A stretch of DNA of 64,000 nucleotides from Microbacterium allomyrinae (GCF_020682705.1 NZ_JAGTTN010000005.1:186001-250000); one strand, 5' to 3'. Shown: positions 1 to 9,301, counted from the first letter of the stretch. The notes: generated by a model from the sequence alone, not told the origin. A program made the numbers and translations.

Positions 1-42
1 GGCGGGTGCGAGGGTTCCGGGCTCGAGGTGCTTGGTGGTCAC
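1..42 (-). CDS. Start of a gene running off the window, possibly a Bcp-type peroxiredoxin
   Basis: Nine bases after the rsgA stop a GTG codon at 42-40 opens a frame encoding VTTKHLEPGTLAPA before the window ends. A purine-rich AAGGTGGAGGA precedes the GTG. The pattern LxPGTxAPA resembles the N-terminus of Bcp/thiol-peroxidase proteins, where a G-x-x-AP motif leads into the thioredoxin fold. Only 14 codons are visible, so the product is a guess from that short motif. Position and strand suggest it is the third gene of the aroA-rsgA transcript. Confidence 0.4.
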   Translation of the reverse strand, partial: MTTKHLEPGTLAPA

Positions 43-51
43 TCCTCCACC

Positions 52-1134
52 TTAGGCCGACCCTCCGGAGCGCTCGGAGCCAGACCGCTGGCTCTTGTCG
101 GCGAAGGTTTCGAGCAGTCGCTGGAGCGAGTCCAGGCGTGCCGGCCCGCCGGGGCCGAGCAGGCCCCCCTGCACCGCCTCGACGATCGCGCAGTCCGGCG
201 CGTCCGGCAGATGCGTGCATCCGCGGGGGCACGATTCGGCGACCTCGGCGAGGTCGGTGAAGGCGCGCAGGATGTTGGCCTGATCGACGTGACCGAGTCC
301 GAACGAGCGGACACCGGGGGTATCGATCACCCAGCCGTTGCCGCCCTCGCCCCGGTAGCGCAGCGACACCGTCGAACTCGACGTGTGGCGCCCGCGCCCG
401 GTGACCACATTGACATGCCCGGTGGCACGTCGCGCGTCGGGGACGAGAGCGTTGACGAGGGTCGACTTGCCGACGCCGGAATGCCCGACGAAGACGGTCG
501 AGTGCCCCACGAGCGCCGCTCCGATGCGCGCGAGCGGCATCTCGTCCTGCCCGCTCGTGAACACCTCGAGATCGAGCCCGTCGAAGTGCGCGAGGAAGTC
601 CGACGGGTCTGCCAGATCGGTCTTGGTGACGACCAGCAGGGGACGGATGCCGGCATCCAGCGCCGCCACGAGGTATCGATCGACGAGCCGGGGCCGGGGC
701 TCCGGGTCAGCGGCGGCGACCACGACGAGCATCTGGTCGGCGTTGGCGACGATGACCCGCTCGACCTGGTCGGTGTCGTCGGCGCTGCGTCGCAACAGCG
801 AGGAGCGCTCCTCGATGCCGATGAGGCGGGCGAGCGTTCCCTCGCCGCCGGAGTCGTCGCCGACGATCCGCGCGCGATCACCCGTGACGATCGGCATCTT
901 TCGCAGTTCGCGGGCACGCACGGCGAGCACGGTGCGCTCGCCGGGGCGGTCCTCGTCCACGAGGACGGTGTAGCGACCGCGATCCACGCCGAGCACGCGC
1001 GCGATCTGGGCATCGGCGTGCGCGGGCCGTCGCTTGGTCCGCGGACGGTTGGACTTCGGATTGGGCCGGACGCGCACCGCGCTCTCGTCGTATTCCGATT
1101 CGTCGTCGTCGTCGGAATCGTCGAGCCAGCTCAC
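52..1134 (-). CDS. rsgA: Ribosome small-subunit-dependent GTPase RsgA
   Basis: RsgA is a circularly permuted GTPase that proofreads late 30S subunit assembly. The 360-residue protein shows the permuted motif order: G4 TKTD near 170-173, then the P-loop GHSGVGKST near 217-225, then G3 DTPGVRSFG near 271-279. A C-terminal zinc-binding segment CPRGCTHLPDAPDC lies around residue 301. The acidic N-terminus (SDDDDESEYDE) followed by a basic stretch is a common actinobacterial extension. [11 protein letters not shown] begins at a GTG with AGGAG about 10 nt upstream. It lies 45 nt downstream of aroA on the same strand, so both probably share a transcript. Confidence 0.95.
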   Translation of the reverse strand: MSWLDDSDDDDESEYDESAVRVRPNPKSNRPRTKRRPAHADAQIARVLGVDRGRYTVLVDEDRPGERTVLAVRARELRKMPIVTGDRARIVGDDSGGEGTLARLIGIEERSSLLRRSADDTDQVERVIVANADQMLVVVAAADPEPRPRLVDRYLVAALDAGIRPLLVVTKTDLADPSDFLAHFDGLDLEVFTSGQDEMPLARIGAALVGHSTVFVGHSGVGKSTLVNALVPDARRATGHVNVVTGRGRHTSSSTVSLRYRGEGGNGWVIDTPGVRSFGLGHVDQANILRAFTDLAEVAESCPRGCTHLPDAPDCAIVEAVQGGLLGPGGPARLDSLQRLLETFADKSQRSGSERSGGSA

Positions 1135-1179
1135 GGCGCCGCTCTCCTGAGCAGTCTCACGGGGTACTCCGGATGCGCT

Positions 1180-2571
1180 TCACGAGGCTCGGATCGTCTC
1201 CGTCGAGAGCGGGCCACCGGTGCCGTGGTCGGCAGTGGAGCCGTCGTCGTCGAGCATCCGCTGCCAGATCTGGGGGAACTCGGGCATGGTCTTGGCGGTC
1301 GTGCCGATGTCGTCGACGTCGACGCCGGGCACCGAGAGCCCGATGAGGGCGCCGGTCGTGGCCATGCGGTGGTCATGGTACGAGTGCCAGGTGCCGCCGT
1401 GGAGCGCGCGGGGCACGATGCGGATGCCGTCGGGAAGCTCGTGCGCCTCGCCGCCGAGACCGCGCAGTTCAGCCACGAGCGCTGCGATGCGGTCGGTCTC
1501 GTGTCCTCGGATGTGGCCGATGCCGTGCAGTGTCGACGGAGCGTCGGCGAAGGCCGCCAGCGCGAAGATCGTCGGGGTCAGCTCGCCGGCCGCCGACAGA
1601 TCGAGGTCGATGCCCTGGATGCCGGCGCCCGCCGTCACGGTGAGCGCGCCACCGCGCCGGGACACGCGCGCGCCCATCAGCGAGAGGATCTCGGTGAGCA
1701 TCGCACCGGGCTGAGTCGAGTGGGCGGGCCAGCCGGTGACCGACACCGAGCCGCCCACGATCATCGCGGCGGCGAGGAACGGCGCGGCGTTGGACAGATC
1801 GGGTTCGATCGCGACGTCCTTGCCGCGGATGGGCCCCGCGGGAACGATCCACTCGCCCACGCCTGGCCGCTCGACGTGCACGCCCCGATGGGCGAGTGCT
1901 TCGACGGTCATGTCGATGTGGGGGATGCTCGGCAGCCGGGCGCCCGCGTGCAGGAGGTGGAGCCCGACGTCGAAACGGGGTGCGGCGAGCAGAAGGCCCG
2001 AGACGAACTGACTCGATGCGCTGGCGTCGATCGTCACCTCGCCGCCGCGCACGTGGCCGTGGCCGCGAACGATGAAGGGGAGCGCCCACCGGGCGCCGTC
2101 GTCGATGTCGACGCCCACGTCGCGCAGCGCCGTGATCATCGCGCCCATGGGGCGGTGCAGTGCGCTCTCATGGGCGGTGAGCGTCACGTCGCCGTGCGAG
2201 AACCCGCCGAGGCCGGCCACGAACCGCATGACGGTCCCCGCCTGCCCGCAGTCCACCTCGGTGTCGCCGCGCAGCGGCCAGACCGGCGTGACCTCGATGT
2301 CGTCGCCGTACAGCCCCGAGCCCGGAACGAGCTCGATGCCGACCCCGAGGGAGCGCAGCGCATCGATCATGCGGGCCGAGTCATCGGAGTGCAGAGGAGC
2401 GATCAGACGGCTCGGGCCGTCCGCCAGCGAGGCCAGAACGAGCTCGCGGTTGGTCAGGGATTTCGATCCCGGAACCGTGACCGTCGCATGAAGTGGACCG
2501 CCCGCGATCGGGGCGCGCCAGTGGCCGCGCCCGACCGGCGCGGAGGAAAGGGAATACCCGTCGGCTGTCAT
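1180..2571 (-). CDS. aroA: 3-phosphoshikimate 1-carboxyvinyltransferase (EPSP synthase)
   Basis: AroA transfers enolpyruvyl from PEP to shikimate-3-phosphate, the sixth step of chorismate synthesis. The 463-residue protein has the N-terminal substrate-binding KSLTNRE motif, the PEP-site [11 protein letters not shown] segment and the C-terminal [10 protein letters not shown] motif, in the expected order for the two inside-out barrel domains. Length is usual for actinobacterial AroA. The start ATG sits 8 nt after a TAGGGT hexamer on the minus strand, suggesting a leaderless mRNA. Downstream rsgA is cotranscribed. The divergent gene is the SigR-like sigma factor, the same neighbourhood seen in many Actinobacteria. 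Confidence 0.96.
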   Translation of the reverse strand: MTADGYSLSSAPVGRGHWRAPIAGGPLHATVTVPGSKSLTNRELVLASLADGPSRLIAPLHSDDSARMIDALRSLGVGIELVPGSGLYGDDIEVTPVWPLRGDTEVDCGQAGTVMRFVAGLGGFSHGDVTLTAHESALHRPMGAMITALRDVGVDIDDGARWALPFIVRGHGHVRGGEVTIDASASSQFVSGLLLAAPRFDVGLHLLHAGARLPSIPHIDMTVEALAHRGVHVERPGVGEWIVPAGPIRGKDVAIEPDLSNAAPFLAAAMIVGGSVSVTGWPAHSTQPGAMLTEILSLMGARVSRRGGALTVTAGAGIQGIDLDLSAAGELTPTIFALAAFADAPSTLHGIGHIRGHETDRIAALVAELRGLGGEAHELPDGIRIVPRALHGGTWHSYHDHRMATTGALIGLSVPGVDVDDIGTTAKTMPEFPQIWQRMLDDDGSTADHGTGGPLSTETIRAS

Positions 2572-2579
2572 CGGGTTCT

Positions 2580-2585
2580 ACCCTA
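2580..2585 (-). promoter_or_regulatory. -10 element of aroA (leaderless)
   Basis: The minus strand reads TAGGGT followed by 8 nt and the aroA ATG. No Shine-Dalgarno sequence precedes the ATG. Confidence 0.55.
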
Positions 2586-2711
2586 CTGAACCCCGTCCCC
2601 AGCGGCCGGGAACGATGACACCGAAGCGGAGCCGGATGTTCGCCACTCTTGATCGCCTCGACCACGAGGCGTCCCCGATCCAGGACTTCAACGCCCTGGA
2701 CGCCACCGCCG

Positions 2712-2717
2712 TAGACT
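2712..2717 (+). promoter_or_regulatory. -10 element of the sigR-like gene (leaderless)
   Basis: TAGACT followed by GGCGGGCG and ATG at 2726. A TTCAAC at about 2686 is a weak -35 candidate. This placement selects 2726 over the ATG at 2615 as the start. Confidence 0.55.
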
Positions 2718-2725
2718 GGCGGGCG

Positions 2726-3325
2726 ATGAGCGACTCTATGGACAAGGCGCAGGACCCGCGTACGCAGTTCGAAGAGCAGGCGCTGCCCTTCATGGACCAG
2801 CTGTACGCGGCCGCCATGCGCATGACACGCAACCCCGCGGATGCCGCGGACCTCGTGCAGGAGACGTTCGTCAAGGCGTTCGCGTCGTGGCGGACGTTCA
2901 CGCAGGGTACCAACCTCAAGGCGTGGCTGTACCGCATCCTGACCAACACGTACATCAACACGTATCGCAAGAAGCAACGCGAGCCGTATCAGGGCACGAT
3001 CGACGAGCTGGAGGACTGGCAGCTCGGCGGGGCGGAGTCGACGACCGCGACGAGCACGCGCTCGGCCGAGGCGGAGGCGATCGACCACATGCCCGCATCG
3101 GTCGTGAAGGACGCGCTGCAGTCCATCCCGGAGGACTTCCGGCTGGCGGTGTACCTCGCTGACGTCGAGGGCTTCGCCTACCAGGAGATCGCCGACATCA
3201 TGAAAACCCCCATCGGCACGGTCATGAGCCGTCTGCATCGTGGCAGGCGCATGCTTCGTGAACTGCTGGCCGACTACGCGAAAGAGCGCGGCATCGCCAC
3301 GCCTGCCACGAGGAGCACGAAATGA
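2726..3325 (+). CDS. sigR: ECF sigma factor of the SigR/SigH (oxidative stress) group
   Basis: A 199-residue sigma-70 family factor with region 2 ([20 protein letters not shown] and the [20 protein letters not shown] segment) and region 4 ([33 protein letters not shown]). The close match to SigR/SigH, together with an adjacent RsrA-like protein, points to thiol-oxidative stress control. An in-frame ATG at 2615 would add 37 residues, but a -10 hexamer lies just before 2726 and the family N-terminus fits 2726. The stop overlaps the anti-sigma start by 4 bp (ATGA), so the two are [15 protein letters not shown] coupled. Autoregulation is expected from the family; no clear GGAAT/GTT SigR promoter was identified. 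Confidence 0.9.
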   Translation: MSDSMDKAQDPRTQFEEQALPFMDQLYAAAMRMTRNPADAADLVQETFVKAFASWRTFTQGTNLKAWLYRILTNTYINTYRKKQREPYQGTIDELEDWQLGGAESTTATSTRSAEAEAIDHMPASVVKDALQSIPEDFRLAVYLADVEGFAYQEIADIMKTPIGTVMSRLHRGRRMLRELLADYAKERGIATPATRSTK

Positions 3326-3564
3326 CCGACTGCGGCTGTGAGAAGGCGCGGCGCGACCTGGAGGAGTACCTGCGGCACGAGGTCTGCAAGACGCAGTCCT
3401 CCGACATCGCCGAGCACCTCGAGAACTGCACCAACTGCCGTGACGAGGCGCTCGTATCGCGTACCTTGACCGAGGTCGTGGCCCGGGCGTGCAAGGAATC
3501 CGCGCCCGAAGAGCTGCGCGACCAGGTGCTCGCCAAGCTGCGGGCCGTGCAGGCCACGCACTAG
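3322..3564 (+). CDS. rsrA: Zinc-binding anti-sigma factor (RsrA family)
   Basis: An 80-residue ZAS-domain protein. The zinc ligands are visible as H-x3-C-x2-C (EHLENCTNC, about residues 31-39), with further cysteines at positions 3 and 5 and near residue 22 (EVCK). In the family, oxidation of the C-x2-C pair releases zinc and the sigma factor. This entry couples by a 4-bp overlap to the sigma gene, fixing its partner. Length is slightly shorter than Streptomyces RsrA but typical for Microbacteriaceae. Confidence 0.9.
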   Translation: MTDCGCEKARRDLEEYLRHEVCKTQSSDIAEHLENCTNCRDEALVSRTLTEVVARACKESAPEELRDQVLAKLRAVQATH

Positions 3565-3603
3565 CACCCGCAGACCGCGTGGGGCGTTCGCGGCGAGAAG
3601 CGC

Positions 3604-4509
3604 TCAGGCTTGCGGCGTGAACACCGTGAGCGCTCCAGGCACGACGTCGACCGTGAGTGGCAGCGCACCGATCGGGTCACCGTCGGCATAGGCCGTCACG
3701 CCCTCGGCGGCCAGGCGCACCGATCGCACGCGACGGATCGACGCCTCGGGCACCGAGCCGTGCGTTCCCCGGTACACCCGGGGGAGCAGGCGCAGGAGCC
3801 GGAGACGCCCCGCAGGGCGCACCAGAACGAGGTCGAGCAGCCCGTCGGCGGGGTCGGCATCGGGACAGATCGGGATGCCGCCACCATAGGTGCGGCCGTT
3901 TCCCACGGTGGCCATCACCAGATCGCCGGTCACGCGCTCGCGCGTACCGTCGGCGAGCTCGAGCTCGACGTCGTACGGCATTCCCGCGAGTGCCAGGAAC
4001 TCGACGAGGATCGCGATGTTGTAGCGGGAACCGCCGCGCGGCCACCGCATCGCATTCGCCCGATCGTTGACCTTCGAGTCGAAGCCGCTCGCCAGCACCG
4101 AGCCGAAGAACCGGGTCGATCCGTCGGCACGGGTGACGCGGGCCAGGTCGATCCGCCGCGTGACGCCTCCTGCGATCGCGTCGGCCGCCGCCTTCGCGTC
4201 GAGTTCGCGCAATCCGAGCGTCGCGGCGAAGTCGTTGCCGGTGCCGGCGGGGATGATCCCGAGCGGAGTGCCGGTGCCCGCGACCTCTTGGATCGCGAGG
4301 TTGACCGTGCCGTCACCGCCGGCGACCGCCACCGCATCGACGCCGACATCGATCGCGGTGCGCAGCAGCGAGCTGGATTCCGCGGCACTGCCGCCGCTGA
4401 CGATCGCGGTCTGCACGCCGTGCGCGCGGAGGCGCTCGGCCGCTCGGGTCGCGATGCCGGTATGCGCTCCGGCGCGCGCGGCCGGGTTGACCAGCAGAGC
4501 GACCCTCAT
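3604..4509 (-). CDS. Diacylglycerol/sphingosine kinase-family lipid kinase
   Basis: A 301-residue protein with the DAGK catalytic signature: N-terminal VNPAARAG, the nucleotide-binding AVAGGDGTVN near residue 76 and GIIPAGTGNDFA near 96. The C-terminal half carries the second domain with VMATVGNGRTYGGG and a YADGDP segment. These proteins phosphorylate diacylglycerol or related lipids. The ATG at 4509 overlaps the stop of the upstream flavoenzyme by 4 bp (ATGA), so they are coupled. With an alkyl-DHAP-synthase-like enzyme upstream and GlpD divergent, the lipid substrate could be an ether or alkyl glycerol; that is inference. Confidence 0.9.
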   Translation of the reverse strand: MRVALLVNPAARAGAHTGIATRAAERLRAHGVQTAIVSGGSAAESSSLLRTAIDVGVDAVAVAGGDGTVNLAIQEVAGTGTPLGIIPAGTGNDFAATLGLRELDAKAAADAIAGGVTRRIDLARVTRADGSTRFFGSVLASGFDSKVNDRANAMRWPRGGSRYNIAILVEFLALAGMPYDVELELADGTRERVTGDLVMATVGNGRTYGGGIPICPDADPADGLLDLVLVRPAGRLRLLRLLPRVYRGTHGSVPEASIRRVRSVRLAAEGVTAYADGDPIGALPLTVDVVPGALTVFTPQA

Positions 4510-6167
4510 GCGTGCGGCGCTGCCGGTGGGGCGGCGGATACGGCGTCGGGTGCGAGGAGCGACCCCGGATTCATGATGCCGCGGGGGTCGACCGTGGCCT
4601 TGACGGCGCGGAGGATCTCGACACCCAGGGCGCCGATCTCGGCTTCGAGGTAGGGGCGATGGTCGCGCCCGACCGCGTGGTGGTGGGTGATCGTGCCGTG
4701 AGCGACGCCGATCGCGCGGGACGCGGCATCCTTCGCGTGCTGCCATTGGGTCTGCGGATCGGCGCTGAGCGCGGCGATGACCGTGAAGTACAGGGATGCC
4801 CCGGCGGGGTACAGGTGCGAGATGTGGCACATCACGATCGGCTTGGTGCCCGTGGCGGCCATGCTCTCGGTCAGCGCATCGGTGACCGCGCGCTTCAACG
4901 CCGGAAGCGCCGACCATGTCGCCGCTGTCTCGAGGGTCTCGGCGAGGACGCCGATGTCCATGAGGGTGTCGCGCAGCGCCGGCGACGAGAACCGACCACG
5001 CTCCCACGACCGGGCGGGGTCCTCGCCGCGGGACTTCGCCCCGTGCACGACGAACACCGCGTCGAGCGCATCACGCGTCGCGTAGGCTTCGGCGGCGACG
5101 GAGCCTTCGAAGGTCGCGACGGCCAGGCATCCGCGAAGCCGCGTGAGATGCCCGCCCATCGCGGCGTGGACCCGCGTCTCGGTCTCGTCGCTAAGTCGCA
5201 CGACGGTCGGACGGATGCCGCGCTGCGTCGCCTCGCGCAGCGCGGCGGCTCCGGAGGCGAAGTCGGGGAACGTCCACGCGCGATAGGCGGTCGCGCCGGG
5301 AATGGGGCGGATGCGCACGGTCACCTCGGTCAGCACGCCGAACGCGCCCTCCGAGCCCAGGAACAGCTGGCGGAGATCGGGCCCCGCCGCGCTCGCGGGG
5401 GCGCGGCCGAGATGCAGCTCACCCGCGGGCGTCGCGACGCGCAGCGCGTGCACGAGGTCGTCGAAGCGGCCATAGCCGCGGGAGGCCTGACCGCTCGATC
5501 GGGTTGCGGCGTAGCCGCCGAGCGAGGCGTATTCGAAGCTCTGCGGGAAGTGCCCGAGCGTGAACCCGCGTGCCCCGAGCATCTCTTCGGCCTGCGGGCC
5601 GGTCGTACCGGCGCCGAACGTCGCCAGGAGCGAGACGTCGTCGAGGTCGAGCAATGCCGCGGTGCGGGTGAGATCGAGCGCGATCACCGCGCGATGGGTG
5701 CCGCGATCGGGGTCGACGCCGCCGACCACCGACGTGCCCCCGCCGAACGGGACGACGGCGAGCCCGAGTCGATCGGCCGCTGCCAGCAGCGCCGTCACCT
5801 GGGCGTGATCGGCGGGCGAGGCGACGGCATCCGGTGCCGACTGCGGCTCGGCCAGACGCCGGCGAAGCAGGTCGGGCGTGCTCTTGCCGCCGAGGTGCAG
5901 GGCGCGGGTATGGTCGTCGCGCGTCGCGTGCTCCTCGCCCGTGACCGCACGCAGCGCTGCGAGGTCGGCATCGCTCAGCAGGGAAGGAGTCAGCGCGGGG
6001 CGGTCCCGGCGGGGGACCGGATGCGGGGTTCCGTGCAGCAGCGTCGAGGCGATGGCCTTGGCCCCTGCGGGCAGGCGTGCGGGCTCGGTGCCCCAGGAAT
6101 CCCAGGCTGAACGGGGCCTCGGGGTCGGGACCGCGAGCGGCGGCGAGTCGGATGGCGTCGTCGACAT
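4506..6167 (-). CDS. FAD-linked oxidase of the alkyl-dihydroxyacetonephosphate synthase (AGPS) type
   Basis: A 553-residue flavoenzyme. It has an FAD-binding PCMH domain (VVPFGGGTSVVGGVD, about 147-161; SLGGYAATRSSGQAS; LGSEGAFGVLTEVTVR) and an FAD-oxidase C-terminal domain. Two C-terminal features match eukaryotic AGPS: CHISHLYPAGASLYF, with the expected catalytic tyrosine, and the histidine triplet in THHHAVGRDHRPYL. AGPS swaps the acyl group of acyl-DHAP for a fatty alcohol to start ether lipids. D-lactate or glycolate oxidases are alternatives but lack the HHH motif. The ATG at 6167 lies 6 nt after a GATACT hexamer and yields the normal family N-terminus; a longer upstream frame exists but overlaps glpD. 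Confidence 0.85.
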   Translation of the reverse strand: MSTTPSDSPPLAVPTPRPRSAWDSWGTEPARLPAGAKAIASTLLHGTPHPVPRRDRPALTPSLLSDADLAALRAVTGEEHATRDDHTRALHLGGKSTPDLLRRRLAEPQSAPDAVASPADHAQVTALLAAADRLGLAVVPFGGGTSVVGGVDPDRGTHRAVIALDLTRTAALLDLDDVSLLATFGAGTTGPQAEEMLGARGFTLGHFPQSFEYASLGGYAATRSSGQASRGYGRFDDLVHALRVATPAGELHLGRAPASAAGPDLRQLFLGSEGAFGVLTEVTVRIRPIPGATAYRAWTFPDFASGAAALREATQRGIRPTVVRLSDETETRVHAAMGGHLTRLRGCLAVATFEGSVAAEAYATRDALDAVFVVHGAKSRGEDPARSWERGRFSSPALRDTLMDIGVLAETLETAATWSALPALKRAVTDALTESMAATGTKPIVMCHISHLYPAGASLYFTVIAALSADPQTQWQHAKDAASRAIGVAHGTITHHHAVGRDHRPYLEAEIGALGVEILRAVKATVDPRGIMNPGSLLAPDAVSAAPPAAPHA

Positions 6168-6173
6168 CCGGCC

Positions 6174-6179
6174 AGTATC
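6174..6179 (-). promoter_or_regulatory. -10 element of the AGPS-like gene
   Basis: The minus strand reads GATACT, then GGCCGG, then ATG at 6167. It lies in the 69-bp gap shared with divergent glpD. Confidence 0.45.
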
Positions 6180-6236
6180 GCACCGGCGCACCGGCCTCGA
6201 CGCGCGTCCCGGACGACTCTGCGTCATCATGGCGAG

Positions 6237-7796
6237 GTGAGTTCCCTGATCGTCGGCCGCACTCCGCACCCCTCCGCGCTGTCGGCCGCGCGCCGCGTGA
6301 GTGAACTCGACGCCCTCGGAGTCGGCGCCGAGATCGACGTGCTCGTCATCGGCGGGGGCATCACCGGCGCCGGGATCGCTCTGGATGCCGCGAGCCGGGG
6401 CCTGCGCACGGTCCTCGTCGAGCGGCACGACCTCGCCTTCGGCACCAGCCGGTTCAGTTCGAAGCTCGTGCACGGCGGACTCCGCTACCTCGCCTCGGGG
6501 CAGGTCGCCATCGCACACGAGAGCGCCGCCGAGCGCCATATCCTCATGACCCGCACCGCACCGCACCTCACGCGCCCGCTCGCTCAGGTGGTCCCGCTCT
6601 ACGAACCCGGGCACCTCGGTCGCGGCGCGTTCATCGGGCTCGGCTACGGACTCGGTGACGGGCTGCGCCGCGCCGTCGGCACGCCGGGAACCGTCCTGCA
6701 TGCGCCCGGTCCGATCGGCCCCGCCGAGACGCTCCGCCTCGTGCCCGCAGTGCGCTCAGGCGCCCTCCGCGGCGGCATGCGCGGCTGGGACGGCCAGCTC
6801 ATCGACGACGCCCGCCTCGTCGTGGCCGTCGCGCGCACGGCCGCCGGCTACGGGGCATCCGTCCTCACCAGGGTCGAGGCCGTATCGGCGAGCGGTCAGG
6901 GTGCGGTGCTCCGCGACGTCGTCACCGGCGCGACGCTCGACGTACGGGCCCGCGCCGTGATCAGCGCCACCGGCGTCTGGGCGGGCGAGATCGATCCCGA
7001 CGTGGCGCTGCGGCCCAGCCGCGGCACCCACCTCGTGGTGCCGACCGTACGGCTCGGCGGCTCGGATTCATCGCTCACTGTCCCGGTGCCGGGATCATCG
7101 AGTCGGTTCGTGTTCACGCTTCCGGCGACGCACGGGCGCACCTACATCGGGCTGACGGATGTGCCCGCCGACGGCCCGCTGCCCGATGTCGCGCAGGCGA
7201 CCGAGCCCGAGATCGAGATGCTGCTCGCGACCGTCAACACCGTGCTGGCCGAGCCGCTCGGGCGCAACGATGTCATCTCGACCTTCGCCGGCCTGCGACC
7301 TCTCCTGGCCGGAACCGACGAGGACCAGACAAGCGACCTGTCGCGGCGGCACGCGATCATCGAGTCGTCCACCGGTGCGCTGAGCGTCGTCGGCGGAAAG
7401 CTCACCACCTACCGGCGGATGGCCGAGGATGCCGTCGACGCGGTGATCCGGCGCGATCCGGGACTGCCCGCGCGGCCCTCGCCGACACGGAGCATTCCGC
7501 TGGTCGGCGCCTGGCCCCGCGAGCGCCTCGGCGAGATCCGCGCCGCCGCGCGCCTGGTGCGCCGGTACGGTGCCGAGGCCCCGTATGTCGCCGCGCTGCC
7601 GGATGGACGGGCCGCCGCGTGCGGTGTGACCGCGCAGGAACTGCAGTGGGCCATCGCGGTCGAGGGCGCCCTGTCGCTCGATGACGTGCTCGACCGTCGC
7701 ACGCGCCTGGGCCTCGTCCCGCGCGATCGTGCCGCGTCGACGGATGCTGCGGCCGCCGCGTTCGAGCGCGCGGGAGTCGTGCCGCTCGTGCCCTGA
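6237..7796 (+). CDS. glpD: FAD-dependent glycerol-3-phosphate dehydrogenase
   Basis: A 519-residue GlpD/GlpA-family flavoprotein that oxidises sn-glycerol-3-phosphate to DHAP at the membrane, passing electrons to quinone. Visible motifs are the dinucleotide fold IGGGITGAGIALDAASRGL (about 38-56), RFSSKLVHGGLRYL, RPSRGTHLVVP and GGKLTTYRRMAEDAVD. The C-terminal helical domain follows. The GTG at 6237 is used here; an in-frame GTG at 6297 (VSELDALG) is an alternative start close to the Rossmann fold. It is divergent from the AGPS-like gene, whose substrate is derived from DHAP, so the pair may be linked metabolically. Confidence 0.92.
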   Translation: MSSLIVGRTPHPSALSAARRVSELDALGVGAEIDVLVIGGGITGAGIALDAASRGLRTVLVERHDLAFGTSRFSSKLVHGGLRYLASGQVAIAHESAAERHILMTRTAPHLTRPLAQVVPLYEPGHLGRGAFIGLGYGLGDGLRRAVGTPGTVLHAPGPIGPAETLRLVPAVRSGALRGGMRGWDGQLIDDARLVVAVARTAAGYGASVLTRVEAVSASGQGAVLRDVVTGATLDVRARAVISATGVWAGEIDPDVALRPSRGTHLVVPTVRLGGSDSSLTVPVPGSSSRFVFTLPATHGRTYIGLTDVPADGPLPDVAQATEPEIEMLLATVNTVLAEPLGRNDVISTFAGLRPLLAGTDEDQTSDLSRRHAIIESSTGALSVVGGKLTTYRRMAEDAVDAVIRRDPGLPARPSPTRSIPLVGAWPRERLGEIRAAARLVRRYGAEAPYVAALPDGRAAACGVTAQELQWAIAVEGALSLDDVLDRRTRLGLVPRDRAASTDAAAAAFERAGVVPLVP

Positions 7797-7893
7797 GCCG
7801 CGTGCTGTGCGCCACCCGTCCTGACGGAGCGTGTTTGGCAGGAAAGCGCGGAACGACGTCCGAATGCCGCAAGCACACCGCCGCCGGGTCGGA

Positions 7894-7899
7894 GACACT
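7894..7899 (+). promoter_or_regulatory. -10 element of the APC permease gene
   Basis: GACACT followed by GGATTC and ATG at 7906. This supports 7906 over the in-frame upstream start at 7831. Confidence 0.45.
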
Positions 7900-7905
7900 G
7901 GATTC

Positions 7906-9243
7906 ATGAGCCCGACCGCTGATGCGACGGTTCCCCGCGGCCGCCTCGGGGTCGTCCAGGGCACCGCCCTCTACATCGCGTCGGTCCTCGGAACCGGCCT
8001 CCTCGTGCTGCCCGGACTCGCCGCAGAGGCCGCCGGACCGGCGAGCATCGTCGCGGTGCTCGCCGTCATCGGGCTTTCGGTGCCTCTCGCCGGCACCTTC
8101 GCGGTCCTGGCGGCACGCTATCCCGACCCGGGCGGAGTCGCGAGCTATGCCCGCCGCGCGCTCGGCGGCACAGCGGCGCGCATGACCGGCTACTGGTTCC
8201 TGTTCGGGGTGTGCGCCGGGGCACCGGTCGTCGCCGTGCTGGGCGCGGAGTACGTCGCGGCCGTCGCAGCCATCGACCGCGCCATGGTGCCGGTCGTCGC
8301 GCTGGCGATCCTGGTGCCCCCGTTCGCCGCCAACCTCTTCGGCGTGCGCGTCGCCGGCTGGGTGCAGTTCGTCCTCACGGCGCTGCTGCTCGCCGTGGTC
8401 GTGGGCGTCGTGTCGCTCGCCGCTCCCGCGGTCCAGCCGCAGAACTTCGAGCCGTTCCTGCCTCACGGCTGGGGCGGCGTCGGCACCGCGATCAGCCTGT
8501 TCGTGTGGGCGTTCGCGGGATGGGAGGTCGGCACGCACATCTCCGGGGAGTTCCGGGACCCCCGTCGTGCGATCCCCATCGGCACCGCGATCGCGCTCGT
8601 CGTCACCGGAGTCTGCTACCTCGTGCTGCAGATCGTCACGGTCGGTGCCCTCGGCGACACTGCCGGCGACGGCGCTGTTCCGCTCCTCGAGCTGGCACGC
8701 CTCGGCTCTGCGGGGTTCGGCCCCGCAGCCGTCGGCGTCATCGCCGCGATCGTGGCCCTCGGAGTCATGAACGCCTACCTCGCCGCGTTCGCCAAGCTCG
8801 GATCGTCGCTGGCCGCCAACGGGGACCTGCCGCGCTGGTTCGCGGCCGGGGCGGAATCGGGCGCCGTGCCGCGCCGGGCTCTCGCGCTGACCGGGGCCGT
8901 GGTGGCCGTGTACTTCTCGCTCATGATGTGGGCAGGTCTCGACCTCACGCCGTTCATCCTCGTCCACACCAGCAGCATGGTCGCGATCTACGCCGTCGGC
9001 ATGGTCGCAGCCGTCAGGCTGCTGCGCCGGGGCACGTGGGGCTGGTGGATGGCGGTGGTCGCCGCGGTGCTCTGCGCAGGGATGCTCGTGCTCGCGATCG
9101 GCTCGCTGCTGCCCGCCGCGCTGCTGGCCGTCGCTGCGATCGGGGTGACCGTGTTCCGCCAGGTGCGCATTCGCCGTGCGAGAAGACAGATCGGCGACGA
9201 AGTGCGCCGGGCCGGGGCATCCAACTCCCGCGTTTCGCCGTAG
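7906..9243 (+). CDS. APC-superfamily amino acid permease
   Basis: A 445-residue membrane protein with about 12 hydrophobic segments. The first helix carries the glycine-rich GTALYIASVLGTGLLVLPG stretch typical of APC transporters (substrate-binding unwound TM1), and TM6 has SLFVWAFAGWEVGTHISGEF. The closest recognisable groups are YjeH-like and other amino acid exporters/importers; the substrate is not readable. It is monocistronic: glpD ends 109 bp upstream and a strong hairpin follows the stop. Confidence 0.85.
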   Translation: MSPTADATVPRGRLGVVQGTALYIASVLGTGLLVLPGLAAEAAGPASIVAVLAVIGLSVPLAGTFAVLAARYPDPGGVASYARRALGGTAARMTGYWFLFGVCAGAPVVAVLGAEYVAAVAAIDRAMVPVVALAILVPPFAANLFGVRVAGWVQFVLTALLLAVVVGVVSLAAPAVQPQNFEPFLPHGWGGVGTAISLFVWAFAGWEVGTHISGEFRDPRRAIPIGTAIALVVTGVCYLVLQIVTVGALGDTAGDGAVPLLELARLGSAGFGPAAVGVIAAIVALGVMNAYLAAFAKLGSSLAANGDLPRWFAAGAESGAVPRRALALTGAVVAVYFSLMMWAGLDLTPFILVHTSSMVAIYAVGMVAAVRLLRRGTWGWWMAVVAAVLCAGMLVLAIGSLLPAALLAVAAIGVTVFRQVRIRRARRQIGDEVRRAGASNSRVSP

Positions 9244-9301
9244 CCGGGCGGCCGGGCCGGCGAGGGGTGAAGCCGGGCGGATGCCGCGGTGCCCACGACG
9301 A

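Noticed and set aside
28..2589. 853-codon open frame on the + strand
   Set aside because: It lies antisense to aroA and rsgA, whose motifs are clear. Its protein is Arg/Gly/His-rich with no domain, typical of antisense frames in high-GC DNA.
2615..2725. Longer start for the sigma factor at the ATG 2615
   Set aside because: The extra residues are not conserved and they overlap the aroA/sigma promoter region; TAGACT placed 8 nt before 2726 supports the shorter form.
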